Part shown: positions 9,446 to 20,058 of the stretch, piece after piece | Numbering within the stretch: the first letter of the stretch is position 1 | Layout of the letters: every line of letters starts with the position of its first letter | Origin: Kwoniella bestiolae CBS 10118 | Taxonomy: Eukaryota; Basidiomycota; Tremellomycetes; Tremellales; Cryptococcaceae | Assembly (NCBI RefSeq): GCF_000512585.2 | Contig: NC_089241.1 | Span: forward strand, 7,830,001 to 7,894,000 | DNA length: 64,000 nucleotides | Direction of reading: 5' to 3' | Program-made: the position numbers and the translations under genes | The notes under the pieces: generated by a model | Told to the model about the DNA's origin: nothing | What the model saw: only the letters and a program-made list of their open reading frames with translations | Database searches by the model: none

Positions 9446-11888
9446 TCAGTCCTCCATCATCAACCACTCCAGCGACCCCTTTTTCAACTTCTTATTCCCA
9501 AACTCATCTTCAATGCCATCGTCCTCCTCATCGTCTTCGTCAGAATCAGCCTTCTTCTTCTCAGGTTTCTTGGGGACGGGTGGTAAAGCTTTAGCGGGAG
9601 GACCAATCTTCTGATGAAGAGGCGCGATCTTGAGCTTTTTGGTGAGACCTGATCGTCTGTGGCCTCCGAACTTCGCTAGGACGGTGTTGAGGTCGTTACG
9701 GGCTGTTGTGAGAGCGATGAGCACGATCAGTCTTACTTGATAACAGTGTATATATGTCCTGAGCGCAAATCGGATGTATCACTCACGCGCTTTCCACCTG
9801 ATCCCACCTGGTGCAGAGGGCGTACCATCTTTCGATACTGGTCCGGGCGAGGGACGATGTGTGATCGAGGAAGCTGAGGGTGTGGACATGTTGCTTGACG
9901 TAGCTCGAAGTGGTGGGCGAACGGGTGATTCGGATTTGGCAGGTGGAGAAGGCGGAGGGGGAGTAGGTGATTTGGTGGGCTAAACGCGAACATCATATCG
10001 ATTAGTCAGTAACCATCGGGATACAAAGATCCGATGATCTAACTCACCTCTTTCGGTTCCTCCTCTTTCTCTTCTTCCACTACTTCCTCCTCCTTCTCAT
10101 CCTCGGCAGGCTGCTCGGGCGCGGGCTCAGGCTCAGGTTCAGGTTCAGGTTCAACAGCTTTCTTCTGAGCCGCTTTACCTTTCTTCACAGGTTCTTTCTT
10201 CGCTTTCTTCGCTTTCTTCGCTTTCTTGCCTTTCCCTTTACTTGAAGGGTCAAAATCTTCATCCTGATCATTATTGTCATTTATCGGTACCATATCAGAT
10301 TTCCTTTTCTTCCCTTTCGTTTCGGCAGGTGTCGGTGCAGCCATGACTACATCCAAAGGAGGAGGCGGATTGTCACCCTGATCATTATTCTCCTTTTCCA
10401 AGGAGTCTTCAATTTCGATAGGTTCCACCATTGATCCTCTGTCAGAAACGACACTCTTCTCTTTCACAGGCGATTTACCTTTAACGGGCGATTTGCCTCT
10501 ACCAGCATTGACGTTCGCTTTCGCTTCTTCTTCCAACTTCTTCTTCTCTTTCTCTTCCCTCCTTTTCCTCCTCCTCTCTTCCTTTTCAGCTGCCTCTTTA
10601 GCTTTGTTGTCGGCGACCCTACTTGAAACCCTCCGTGAACTCCCGTTGGTCATTGCCGACGAAGAAGGCTGGTTGATACTCTTCACCGGCGAGATCCCAC
10701 TCCCATTCAGGCTATCCAGAGGATCGGGCGAATGATGTCTGTCCCCATTCTCACGTTGCTTATTAGCTGAGGAAGGCCTCGATCTAGGCAATACCACTTC
10801 CACTCGCGACTTTGGGGTGGGGACATTCGGTATCGCTGCAGGTAGAGGCGTACGATCCTCTACTGACTCCTCTTCCTCCTCTTGATCCGAGTCATCCGAC
10901 AGAACGATATTCTTTCTTCTCTTATTTGGCGATATACTTCGTCCGTCCCTATGCAAGTTGGCGGGCGGTTCAGCGGGTGGTGGAGAGGACGACATGACTA
11001 TGTTATTGGTTCTTTGGAGCTTCTTCTGGGGCGAAGGTGAATTCCTAGATGTCGATAGTCCAGCTTTACCATATGTTTTGACGACATTTGGTCTCGCATC
11101 GGGTGTGATGGGAGGTATACCTGATCCTTGGGTGGAGGAGAACAATGGTCGATTCGAAGAGAGCTCAGTACTGCTCACGTGAGATGGGCCGTTGGGAGGC
11201 AAGGGGGATGACCATGCTGGACTTGCGATATTGGATGAGCGGTGGGGGAAAGAAGTGGGGATAAGAGAGTTGCTACTTCCCGAAGAGGCTGGCTGGTTGG
11301 GTGTGCTGAGAGTGTGGGTTGGGTTGATCGCCTGAGGTGGATGGATAGAGGGGGATGGGAAAGATTGGATCGAGGTGTTGTATGCAGCTATAGCAGTGAA
11401 GAACATGAGCTACGCTAATACCCTCGTGATATAAATAAGAGCATCTAGTAAATACTCACAAGAAGAACCCTTCCCGCTCCGACTTGCACTCCCAGAACTA
11501 CCCTGTATACTATCTGACCCACTAGGCGCCTTCATGACATCCTCGGGTCTGACAGTCCCTACCGAAGTTGGTAGACCCCCATACCCATATCCTATACCCG
11601 TATGTACATCGCTCGACCCAGCTCCATCAGGGGGTAGATAAGGTCTCAATTCCATATCCTTTGAATCTTGCGTTTGGGTAGTACTCGTATTGCCTGAACT
11701 CAAGTTGAACCGTACAGGAGGTGAGGGTATGTCTGTCAATCGGTTTACCTCTTGGGTGGAGAGTGATAAGGCTATGGCTAGTTCGGCTGCTTCTCTTCGT
11801 CTGTGTGAATTGAATGACAAGATATCAGTGAAGGTAGAGAGTAGAAGTCGGATTGGAGAAAAGATAGTCGCGTCACTAACCTGGACAT
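9446..11888 (-). CDS. Disordered protein with N-terminal UIM and RAD51AP1-like C-terminal motif
   Basis: Five exons (11888-11881, 11800-11460, 11387-10048, 9979-9787, 9702-9446) join in phase to 712 residues. The first exon is only 8 nt (ATG TCC AG). Residues about 7-20, AAELAIALSLSTQE, fit the ubiquitin-interacting motif consensus (acidic, Ala, hydrophobic, Leu-Ser, acidic). The long middle is Ser/Pro-, Lys- and Glu-rich and probably disordered. It holds two SUMO-interaction-like patches (NIVLSDDSDQ and EPIEIEDS) and a lysine-rich, probably nuclear segment. Near residues 646-657 is GLTKKLKIAPLH, which matches in spacing the RAD51-binding C-terminal motif of vertebrate RAD51AP1 (G-L-S-x-x-x-R/K-V-x-P-L-H). 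The tail is acidic. A nuclear role in homologous recombination or in reading ubiquitin/SUMO at damage is inferred from motifs only. The start at 11888 is divergent from LSM3. Confidence 0.85.
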
Positions 11889-12404
11889 GAATGTTTTGAG
11901 CTTGACGTGAGAGAGAAAGACGAGCACGGATGTTTTTGGGTAAATGGAGCTAGTGATGTTCTTATTGAGTGATGTGATGGTCAAAGCGCAAGATCGGAGC
12001 CGAGGTTTCGTCTACTACTGATAAGTATTCACAATGATGTTTTATGTTTTATGCTGGTGCCGATGACAGATCAAAGATAGCTTGTGATGTGTTCGTTGTT
12101 ATTGTTATTTGTTTTTATTTTTGTTTTTGCTTTTGCTTTTGCCGCTGTGAATGGAATGGATGGCCATGATATCGTTCATGACCCGAGATGAGGTAACCCA
12201 CCATCAAACATCAAACGACGCGTCCAAAGTCAATGACGAGCGGAGATTGCCCTGTACTCCCTGGGGATCCCGTTACGTAACCCGTTTGAGTGGTTCATCG
12301 ATTGTTCAAAGCATCTCGCAAGGTCAACCAAGTCCAAGTTAGACGAGCTGATCACTTTCTTTACGCTTCATCTTATCTCACATACAACGCACAACATAGT
12401 CAAG
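11889..12404. promoter_or_regulatory. Divergent promoter region
   Basis: A 516-bp spacer between the starts of the UIM/RAD51AP1-like gene and LSM3. It contains a T-rich run at about 12097-12145 made of repeated GTTTTT/TTTTGC units. No coding frame is supported. Confidence 0.55.
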
Positions 12405-13148
12405 ATGGACGACGCAGCCAACTCGGGTATATCAGAACCATTAGACTTGGTAAAGCTATCTCTGGGCGAGTGAGTAAATGCATCACTTTCTTCTTAAGGA
12501 GAGTTGCATCTTTTGTGCTGATCTAACATGTTTCCTTGTGTTACAGGAGAGTATTCATCAAGCTTCGAGGGGATAGGACAGTGACCGGTGTACTGCATGT
12601 AAGTCAGAATCAGCTTTCGAACTAGTTCTTTCCATTGTACGAGAGGCTCGCGAAACTGATCCGTCGTGATATAGGCATACGATGCACACATGAATGTAGT
12701 TTTATCTCAAGTGGAAGAGACGATACATATCGTAGATGTCACAGAGGATGGTAATCCCTTACCGCCAAGGGTGAGTGTATGATTTACCTTCTCTGATCCT
12801 CTCTATGATATCCATCGTCAGCCAAAAGCAGTGTTCAGTCCAGAGCATCTTGCACGATCTTTCTTCCCTCTAACCCTCTAATCCACGTTATTGCACCCCC
12901 TTCGTCCCCCGTCCTCATCATTACAGCATCGCTGGCAGAAATCATATACACTTTGCTAACTCTGCCACTCTTACAGATCGAGAAGCGTAATCTCGAGATG
13001 TTATTCGTAAGAGGAGACGGAGTGATCCTTGTGAGTCATTCTTCTTCCGCCTCCCATGAGATAGTCCTTCGAGACAAACGCTTGTATCTGGACTGTCTTG
13101 CCTGAGCTGATATTGAATGTCGAACAGATATCACCAACACAACAGTGA
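12405..13148 (+). CDS. LSM3: U6 snRNA-associated Sm-like protein LSm3
   Basis: Five exons (12405-12469, 12547-12598, 12675-12770, 12977-13030, 13128-13148) join in perfect phase to 95 residues. The N-terminus EPLDLVKLSLGERVFIKLRG and the Sm1 motif (GVLHAYDAHMNVVLSQVEET) match LSm3 closely; the Sm2 motif is IEKRNLEMLFVRGDGVILIS. Human LSm3 is 102 residues, so the length fits. LSm3 is a subunit of both the nuclear LSm2-8 ring, which binds the 3' end of U6 snRNA in splicing, and the cytoplasmic LSm1-7 ring, which promotes decapping and mRNA decay. Two other splicing genes lie in this window (SLT11 and probably the RS-rich protein), but they are not adjacent. Intron 3 is longer than usual for the region (206 nt). 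Confidence 0.97.
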
Positions 13149-13554
13149 AAAAACCCAACTCTCATAGAACTCGACTCGAACTTGATCGCCTCCGTAGCTT
13201 ACAGTAGATTGTAAAAGCAAGATATCCCAAAAACATGCAAAATATAACGATGACCTTTCTCTTCACATCAACGGTTTAGGCATACTGGCCTGATGTCGTT
13301 TGTGACGAACAATCACAGAGAATGTATCTATTCAGCAATAACACAGAGCAACGATTGTCATTGGGCATTCTGGTATGCATTGATACACAAGACAATAGGG
13401 ATAGACCTATCGTCGCATTGTCAGGATCTACCTGAATCATTATAGCTACAAGGGTATACCACAAACAACACATAATAATGGTAAAACTATAATCGTAAAT
13501 CTAGGTCATTATACAGTATCTCATCTCATCGTTTATCTGACCAGTCTAGAGGTA
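13149..13554. other. Convergent intergenic spacer
   Basis: A 406-bp spacer between the LSM3 stop and the stop of the leftward kinase gene. It is AT-rich, with no supported gene. Confidence 0.6.
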
Positions 13555-16500
13555 TCAGCCAACCATCTTCCACCCTGACAGGATGAGGAGAACGCAACAC
13601 TCACGCATCTTCCCAGCCACTCTCCCCAAGACACCCTGCCAACTCCCGCTCTTACCCATCGCATGTCCTCCTTCCTTCACACTGTGTTCTTGAGCCTCGT
13701 TCTTACTGCTTATCCTCGTTAGGAACGGTTTACTAGACTCGTTCCGCTTCATACCCATACCCTTGCTTAACCAGTGTTTCTTCTCCTTCTCCTTTTCGAC
13801 TGATTTTACCGGTACACTCTGATCAAGATGGGAAGAAGCCTTGGTATTGGGTGAATTGCCGTTCGATTGATTAATGGGAGTTTCGATAATTGTGGGTGAC
13901 CTAGTCGGGGGTTGTGGAGGTTCGGACACAGAAGGCGTGGTAGTGCAAGGACTATCCCTATCCTGCTGCACGACGTTGACCTCTTTGCCCTGTATTCCTG
14001 ACTTTTCTTCATATCCCTCCTGAGCTGACTGAACCTGTCCGCTTGTCATCTGATCGTCAGACCCTTCGCCAGCCCGTTCATCCGGTCTACGGAGCTCCAG
14101 AACATTCTCAGGACTCTCCGACAACCCTCCTTCCCCTTGTCTCATTCCCAAATCCAACCCATTCTGCAACCTCGCATTCGATATTCCCAACCCCTCCAGC
14201 TCAGGCACACATCCCCCATCCTGTGACTTTGTAATCTCCATAACAGGGCTCATAACTCCTATCTGCGTCTGCGACTGCTCGTCCAGGATCGGATCGCGAG
14301 GCTGTTGAATCTTGACGTCCAACGACGGTGAGATCGCATCCATAGGCGATTTACCCTGATTTGGAAAATCGAAACTCGTACTTTTCCCTTTCCGTAACAA
14401 CCCCGCCGAACTCAGGCTCTTCCTCTTCGATCCCCTCTCACTACCCGTCCTGAAACTCAAACTCAAACTCAAATTCTGGTTCTGATTACTGCCCGCACCG
14501 GTCTCCTCGTAATTCTTCTCTGCCCATTGTCTAAGCGATACTCTGGGACTAGGCGGTAATCCCGAGAAAGACGATGTACGCGAGTGCGAGTGAGATCTGC
14601 CGACGGAGTTGAAGTACTCCATATGGGATGATATGGATGGTGAGCGTGCTGAGGGGATTAATAGGGAGTTGCGGATGGGCGAGGAGGGTATAGATGGGTT
14701 GGGTGTGTTGGAGAAGTCCCATGAGGATGCATGGGATAGGAGGGATGATTTGGTGGGGACTCGGCCTGCGAGGTGAGAGATCAGCATTGATATTGTGAAA
14801 GACGATACGATATGGTTCGGGGAATCGATAACTTCAGACGAAGGACGAAGAGAGTAAGAAGAAAAGTAACGAAGTAGTATTCACGTAGCTCTTGACGCTG
14901 TGCTAGAGGCGGTACGTCGGCTAGATTCCCGAGACTGTCAGCTGCGAACCCAGTGTACATCTTCACTCAGCTCACCGAGTAGAGAATGAGCCAAGAATGT
15001 ATTCTTCTTAGCGCCCTTCAACCAATGATGGTCCATCAAAGCTTTGGCCGTTGGTCTACACCAGCTCTCAATATCAGCTTGATCCGTGTAATTCGAATTT
15101 CAATGGCACTGAATAGTAGGAGATTCCAATGCCTTTGTCCGACTCACCTAGCCACCGGATCTTTGTTCAGACTTAGATCAATAAACTCTTTCATCAATTT
15201 ACTGTATCCTCCCACTGATCTATCTAGCGTAGGCGAAGGATCGGTGATGATATGAGATAAAGCTTTGTTGGGTTTGTACTTCCACCCCGGCACGGATCCG
15301 TGTGCCAATTCTACCCCAAACAACCACATCAGCAATCAAAGTTCCAGCAGAGGTCCATAGCTGGACAGCCAAGGGAGTATGGAGGCAACTTACCAAGCAA
15401 AGTTATCCCCAAACTCCATATATCAGCTTTCTGATCATACTTCTGTCCAAGTATAACCTCAGGTGCCATCCAATTTGGCTAACATGACTCTCGTTCTATT
15501 CAGCGCTCCCTATGCATATCTCGATAGGACAGCCATGTGCAGCTCACCGTACCAACAAAGCTCTTCCTTTTCTTCAGATCCTCTCCACCCTTAAACCCAC
15601 TTTGGTTCGTATCCACCTTTCCCGGACCAAATCCATTCTGCTGGATCTTCGGCGTCTCATTTTCATCGAATCTCAGCTCATCCGCTGCTAATCTGGTTTT
15701 CCGACTTCGTACAGGAGAAGGAGGAGCATTGAGATCGCCGCCGACGCCAAAGTCAGCTAGGAGGATGGTACCGTCCTCGTCAATCAAGAGATTTCCGGCT
15801 TTGACGTCTCTCTAGTGGTATCAAACCAAACAGTCAGCACTCCCATAACATGTGATGATAGTATCAGGAGACATTACACTCACATGCAGAAACCCATTAG
15901 TATGTAGATATTCCAGCCCCTCCAACACCTGCCTCGTCACACATTTAATCTCCTCTTCATCCAATCTACCGTTCTGTTCTTCCCCCTCTCCGTCATCGTC
16001 ATTCTTATGCTTACGATGGCCTATACGGAACGATGGGAAATGATGTGTCTTGGGAGAAGTGATCAGCCTAGATCTCCAGGATAGGATTCCGGATAATGAT
16101 CCGCCGGGGATGAAGGGCGTGACGAGACAGATGCGATGATGGTCTGGTGGAAGGGTGAAGGTAGATAGGATTCTGCAATGAGGCAATGGAGCCGAATCAG
16201 CCTACAGCCTCTGCCAGACACGGATGAGCGGCGTGACGGACATGGTAGTGTGATCAAGTTGATAGATGGTAGTATGACGAGGGTGGAGCTCACCTGAGTA
16301 CGTTGGGATGTCTACACAAGCCCAAGAGCTTTATCTCCTTGGCTAGAAGCTCGACATCAGGATGTGACGTCGATACTTTTATAGCACAGATCCTTTCATC
16401 CACCTCCACTCTATTATCTGGAAGACTAATCGATAGACTAGGTCTCCCATTCTTTGGGCGCTCATCGCTCGCTGTTGGAGGTGTGGTGGTTATGGTAGAG

Positions 16501-16732
16501 TTGGTGGATATAGGATATATCGATGAAGGGATGGTGAATATCGCTTCGTAGACTGTTGATGAGGCTCCGAATCCTGTATCGTACGTATCCTAAGCATCAG
16601 CCCGAGTAACATCAAAAAAAGGGGGGGGTAATGGTACACACCTATAGCAGGACCAAGTTCGTAATCGCCAAAATCGGAAGTGAAGACATTCCAATGACTG
16701 TCGTCCATCATGCCTCGATGATGGGGTGTCAT
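13555..16732 (-). CDS. Ste20-group (FRAY/OSR1-like) serine/threonine kinase
   Basis: The kinase domain starts near the N-terminus: DYELGPAIGFGASSTVYEA is the Gly-rich loop, ICAIKVST holds the ATP-binding Lys, and VELLAKEIKLLGLCRHPN is helix C. HRDVKAGNLLIDEDG (restored over an intron) is the catalytic loop, DFGVGG the Mg-binding motif, and VGTPNWMAPEV the activation segment end, then QKADIWSLGITLL. These match the Ste20 germinal-centre/FRAY class. Two points are odd. About 70 residues separate DFG from APE, against about 27 in OSR1-type kinases. The protein then ends in a roughly 400-residue Ser/Pro-rich tail (exon starting near 14780) with no recognisable CCT domain. The last intron leaves a short final exon ending KMRWKMVG. 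ATG is at 16732 and the stop at 13555-13557. Upstream regulators and substrates cannot be deduced; ion, osmotic or polarity signalling are family possibilities. Confidence 0.92.
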
Positions 16733-17315
16733 ATGGAGTATGTTGATGTTATAGGGTGAGAGCTAATTGAAGTGTTGAGCAGCTTGGTGGGACGTTTTTT
16801 TTGATGATCATTGCTTCTGGTCTCATAGCAAGCTGTATGTATGCATGTATAAACAATGGTGATGATGATGGACAGTAGTACGAGTATTCTTATTAGCTTT
16901 GTTGTTGTTGTCTAGTCCTCAATTCAAGCCAATCTGACAAGGGACCACGTGGCCCTCACCACTATAACCGGCGGTCTGTGTCTGTGTCATCATCGGATCA
17001 AAGTAGATAACCGAGGTGTACACACCGTGCCTTGGCTACAACATACTGTAGGTTGATCCGATAACGGCGGGGTGAAGAGAACAGAGAACATTACGGATGA
17101 TCATCTTGGCATAACGTAGTAATGTAGTAATGCATTCACATAATAACAGTGTACCCTCTTGTACAAGACAAGTATCAAACCAAGCAAAAGAGTGTCATGA
17201 TAATCTCATTCCAGGTCATTATCGTCAGATCATTATTTATATATTATACTTGGTTTTTTCACGTCACTTCACTTCTCCAATCAGTCTACCTTTCTACCGT
17301 TCCCCTTTCCTTTCC
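16733..17315. promoter_or_regulatory. Kinase promoter and downstream gene 3' region
   Basis: A 583-bp spacer between the kinase start and the stop of the next leftward gene. It has short GAT-rich runs near 16858-16872 and no supported coding frame. Confidence 0.5.
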
Positions 17316-18453
17316 TCAGTTGAAAAGCCCCAACCCTAATCCCATGCCTATCCCACTCCTAGTGGTAGTAACCTCACTATCCAACTCAACCTCCTCATCA
17401 TGCATCATAATATCCAAAGACGGCTTCCTAGGTACGAAATCCATCATCTCTCTTCTCTCCTCTCCCAAGTCTAAACCCAATCCCATGTTTGGTCCAACTT
17501 CCACCTCCACCTCCATCTCGTACTCCCCATCTTCCTCTGAATGGTCGTACTCATGTTCCTGGAATTCCAGGGAATCTTCAAAGAAGGGCGTATAGGTTTG
17601 AATGGGGGCTTTCGGGATTGGCGCATTAATAGGTAAGGGGGGTGAATCCCCCGGCAAAGAGGATGACCCGAACCCTTCAATCATATTGACCGAGCGGAAG
17701 GTCTCTATCGGGGGTAGTACCTGTTGGGAATGGGGGAAATGTCTGTGATAGCTCTGAGGACTATAGGGGTATTCAGGGGCGATCTTTGGCAGGTGGTGGG
17801 AGGGGAAGAGCCCCGCTGTGAGGGGTGGCGAAGGCATGTAAGAAGCTGGGGAATGGTCGATATCGATGGTTAAGGGGAGTTTTGCTGGTTTCGTGAGATT
17901 CAAGGGGGAGGGTTTGGGTTTACGAGTGATGTTCTGTAAACGCAATTCCAGAAGTCAGTCAAAGAATAAGTAGCAGTGCGATTAGAGTTGCATCCAAAAC
18001 AGGTACGTGGCGGGTACTCACAGGATCTTTGATACTCTTGTTGGCCAGTACCTTCCTCCCATTGCTGCAACCGGTTATGTCCCTCTGAGCTGAATCCTTC
18101 TCTTTCGTCTTGGTGATCTTCCTGGTCTTGGGTTCTTTTCGTCCAGTTTCAAATATGAACTTGATCTCTCTCTGTGGCGGCTGGTAATGCTGCTGTTGCT
18201 GTTGTTGAGGGGCATATTGCGGGTGGGGGTGGGGGTGGGGGTGAAGAGCTGAAGCGGGAGCTACGATAGCCCCAGGAGGAGGGTATGGTAAAGGATGGTT
18301 GGTAAATGGTAATGGCAATGGCAATGGCAAGGGTTGAGGGTGATAGTGAGGTGATGGGAGTGGTAATGGAGATACATGTGAGAAAGGCGAGTTATCAACA
18401 GAGACGGTAGAGTAATGTCGTTTGTTGGTTCTCGATACCATTTTGCTAATCAT
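17316..18453 (-). CDS. Hypothetical Pro/His/Gln-rich protein
   Basis: Two exons (18453-18022 and 17933-17316) join in phase to 349 residues; the intron begins GTGAGT and ends TTTACAG. I do not recognise the family. The first third is low complexity: Pro-Leu repeats, an (His-Pro)4-type run and a run of six Gln. The likely conserved core is REIKFIFETGRKEPKTRK followed by GCSNGRKVLANKSIKDP, basic and with one Cys. The second exon carries the acidic patch EYEMEVEVEVG and ends in a Gly/Leu-rich tail. The basic core could be nuclear or nucleic-acid binding, but no named domain can be assigned. An in-frame ATG at 18441 is an alternative start. Confidence 0.7.
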
Positions 18454-20058
18454 GAAATTTCGTATAGACAAAGCAAAATAGTTGTAGCAGCCGTATGAAG
18501 TGATTCTTAGCTAAGACGGATGAGTCAAGTAGACCTTTCCTTTTATCTTTATAACTCGAGAGGTAGTCTTGCTCTTGCTTTCTACTCCCTGTCTAGACCA
18601 AAGAGGAATAGGCACGATGGGATTCTGATGACGAATCTGACTTTTTTGGCTTTCGCTTTACGTTTGAAATATACAATCGATCACTTGTTCAGTTCGGCAG
18701 ACCAAAAGTAAAGTGTAGAGCGTAGTGCGTAATCTTATCGTAACGTAACTTTAGTTCGAACAGAGGAACCTGGACACCTGGACTTCTCCCCTCGTGTCTG
18801 ATATCGTGTCGTAACGTAACTCGTGCCGTGTGGTGAGGTGAATAACAAAGTCTATCTTGTATGTCGTATGTCGTGTGGTGTTGCTTGATGACGCTATTAA
18901 GGTGAGGCGAAATTGGTAGGTGGTCGTAAAGTGGATGTGGAAATCGTTCAAGAGTCGTTGTCGTATACAGTGATGGAGTAACCAGCAGAAAGCAACCGAT
19001 GTATTATAAGATCTATATTATAAGTTAGAGAAAGAACACCTAAGGAAAAAAAAGGATACGATTAAGCTAATTATATGGTGACTGCAGAAGAGAGGGCCAT
19101 TGAAACAGAAACAGCTGTAATGATATATACATATCTCAACTTGCTCATACAATGTAATCTTCTCTCACAGCAAGCAGCAAGCTATGTCGATCATTTCGTT
19201 ATTGTAAGCCCCCTATTCAATCTTTTTCACGCTAGTAGTTCTAAGTGTCCCGTCGATATTTGAATAGGAGGCGAATGGCCAGTGTCTCAGAATCGCAGAT
19301 CTCGCCTTTCCAGTAAGCAAGCTAGCAGTGGCAAGGCAGGACCGTACGTCATCAGATTAAGCCACACTATACTACCAGTATCAACACGTGCGACGAAGGT
19401 CGGACAGGGTGATATTCGGGGAAGATACCGTTTCAAGTTCTGTAACGTCTCACAGTGGCTTGGGGCTTGACGCTTGAAGAAAAGGATGAAGTGAAAATAA
19501 AAATGAAAACGAAATTCAAGGTAAAGTTACGGGCACCATCACGAAATGTAATATCGTACGCGGTCTATCGCCAAGAGGATGAAACGTGGGGAAAGGCAGA
19601 ATTATGACCTCAGATCTATTCGTACTCCTCTTTCTAGGTTTTTGCCTTTCTTGGGCTTGTGTTTGTTTGTTTTTTTTTTTGATTCCAGTGCTGTGCCTTT
19701 TTCGTTTTTACTTACGACTCCCTGGTGGAGAGTCTGGTGAGTGTCTACTGATTCCCGCACTTGTGGGTCCTTCAAACCATGTGATCTTGATCTGTCTGTT
19801 CTTCTCCACAAGCTAGCGAGGTCCCATTAGTCCAGTCACCCATATTCGTCATCGTTGGATCTCCGAGACATATGTATTCGGACATATGCAATCCATTCAA
19901 TCCAATTAGTCTCTTTCCTCTTTGAGACTCCTGGACCCTTGAAACAGATCTCTACGCATTCCCCCTGGTGGAGCTAGAATCCATTGACATTGTGAGATGC
20001 CGGAAACTGGGCGACTGCGATGCCGATCTATTCATGCACGACGCATCTCCAAAGGAAC
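18454..20058. other. 1.6-kb spacer without a supported gene
   Basis: This lies between the 5' end of the Pro/His/Gln-rich gene and the 3' end of the RS-rich gene. I found only short, unconvincing frames on both strands. There is a T-run at about 19668-19680. The part next to 18454 should be promoter. The remainder is long for this compact region and could hold an untranslated RNA, but nothing in the sequence proves it. Confidence 0.4.

Noticed and set aside
10493..10735. Phe/Leu-rich open frame that could look like a membrane protein
   Set aside because: It is the antisense reading of a Lys/Glu-rich segment of the UIM/RAD51AP1-like gene.
12771..12976. Possible C/D box snoRNA in the long third intron of LSM3
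   Set aside because: ATGATTT and CTGA-like strings occur, but no proper C box, D box pair or terminal stem was found.
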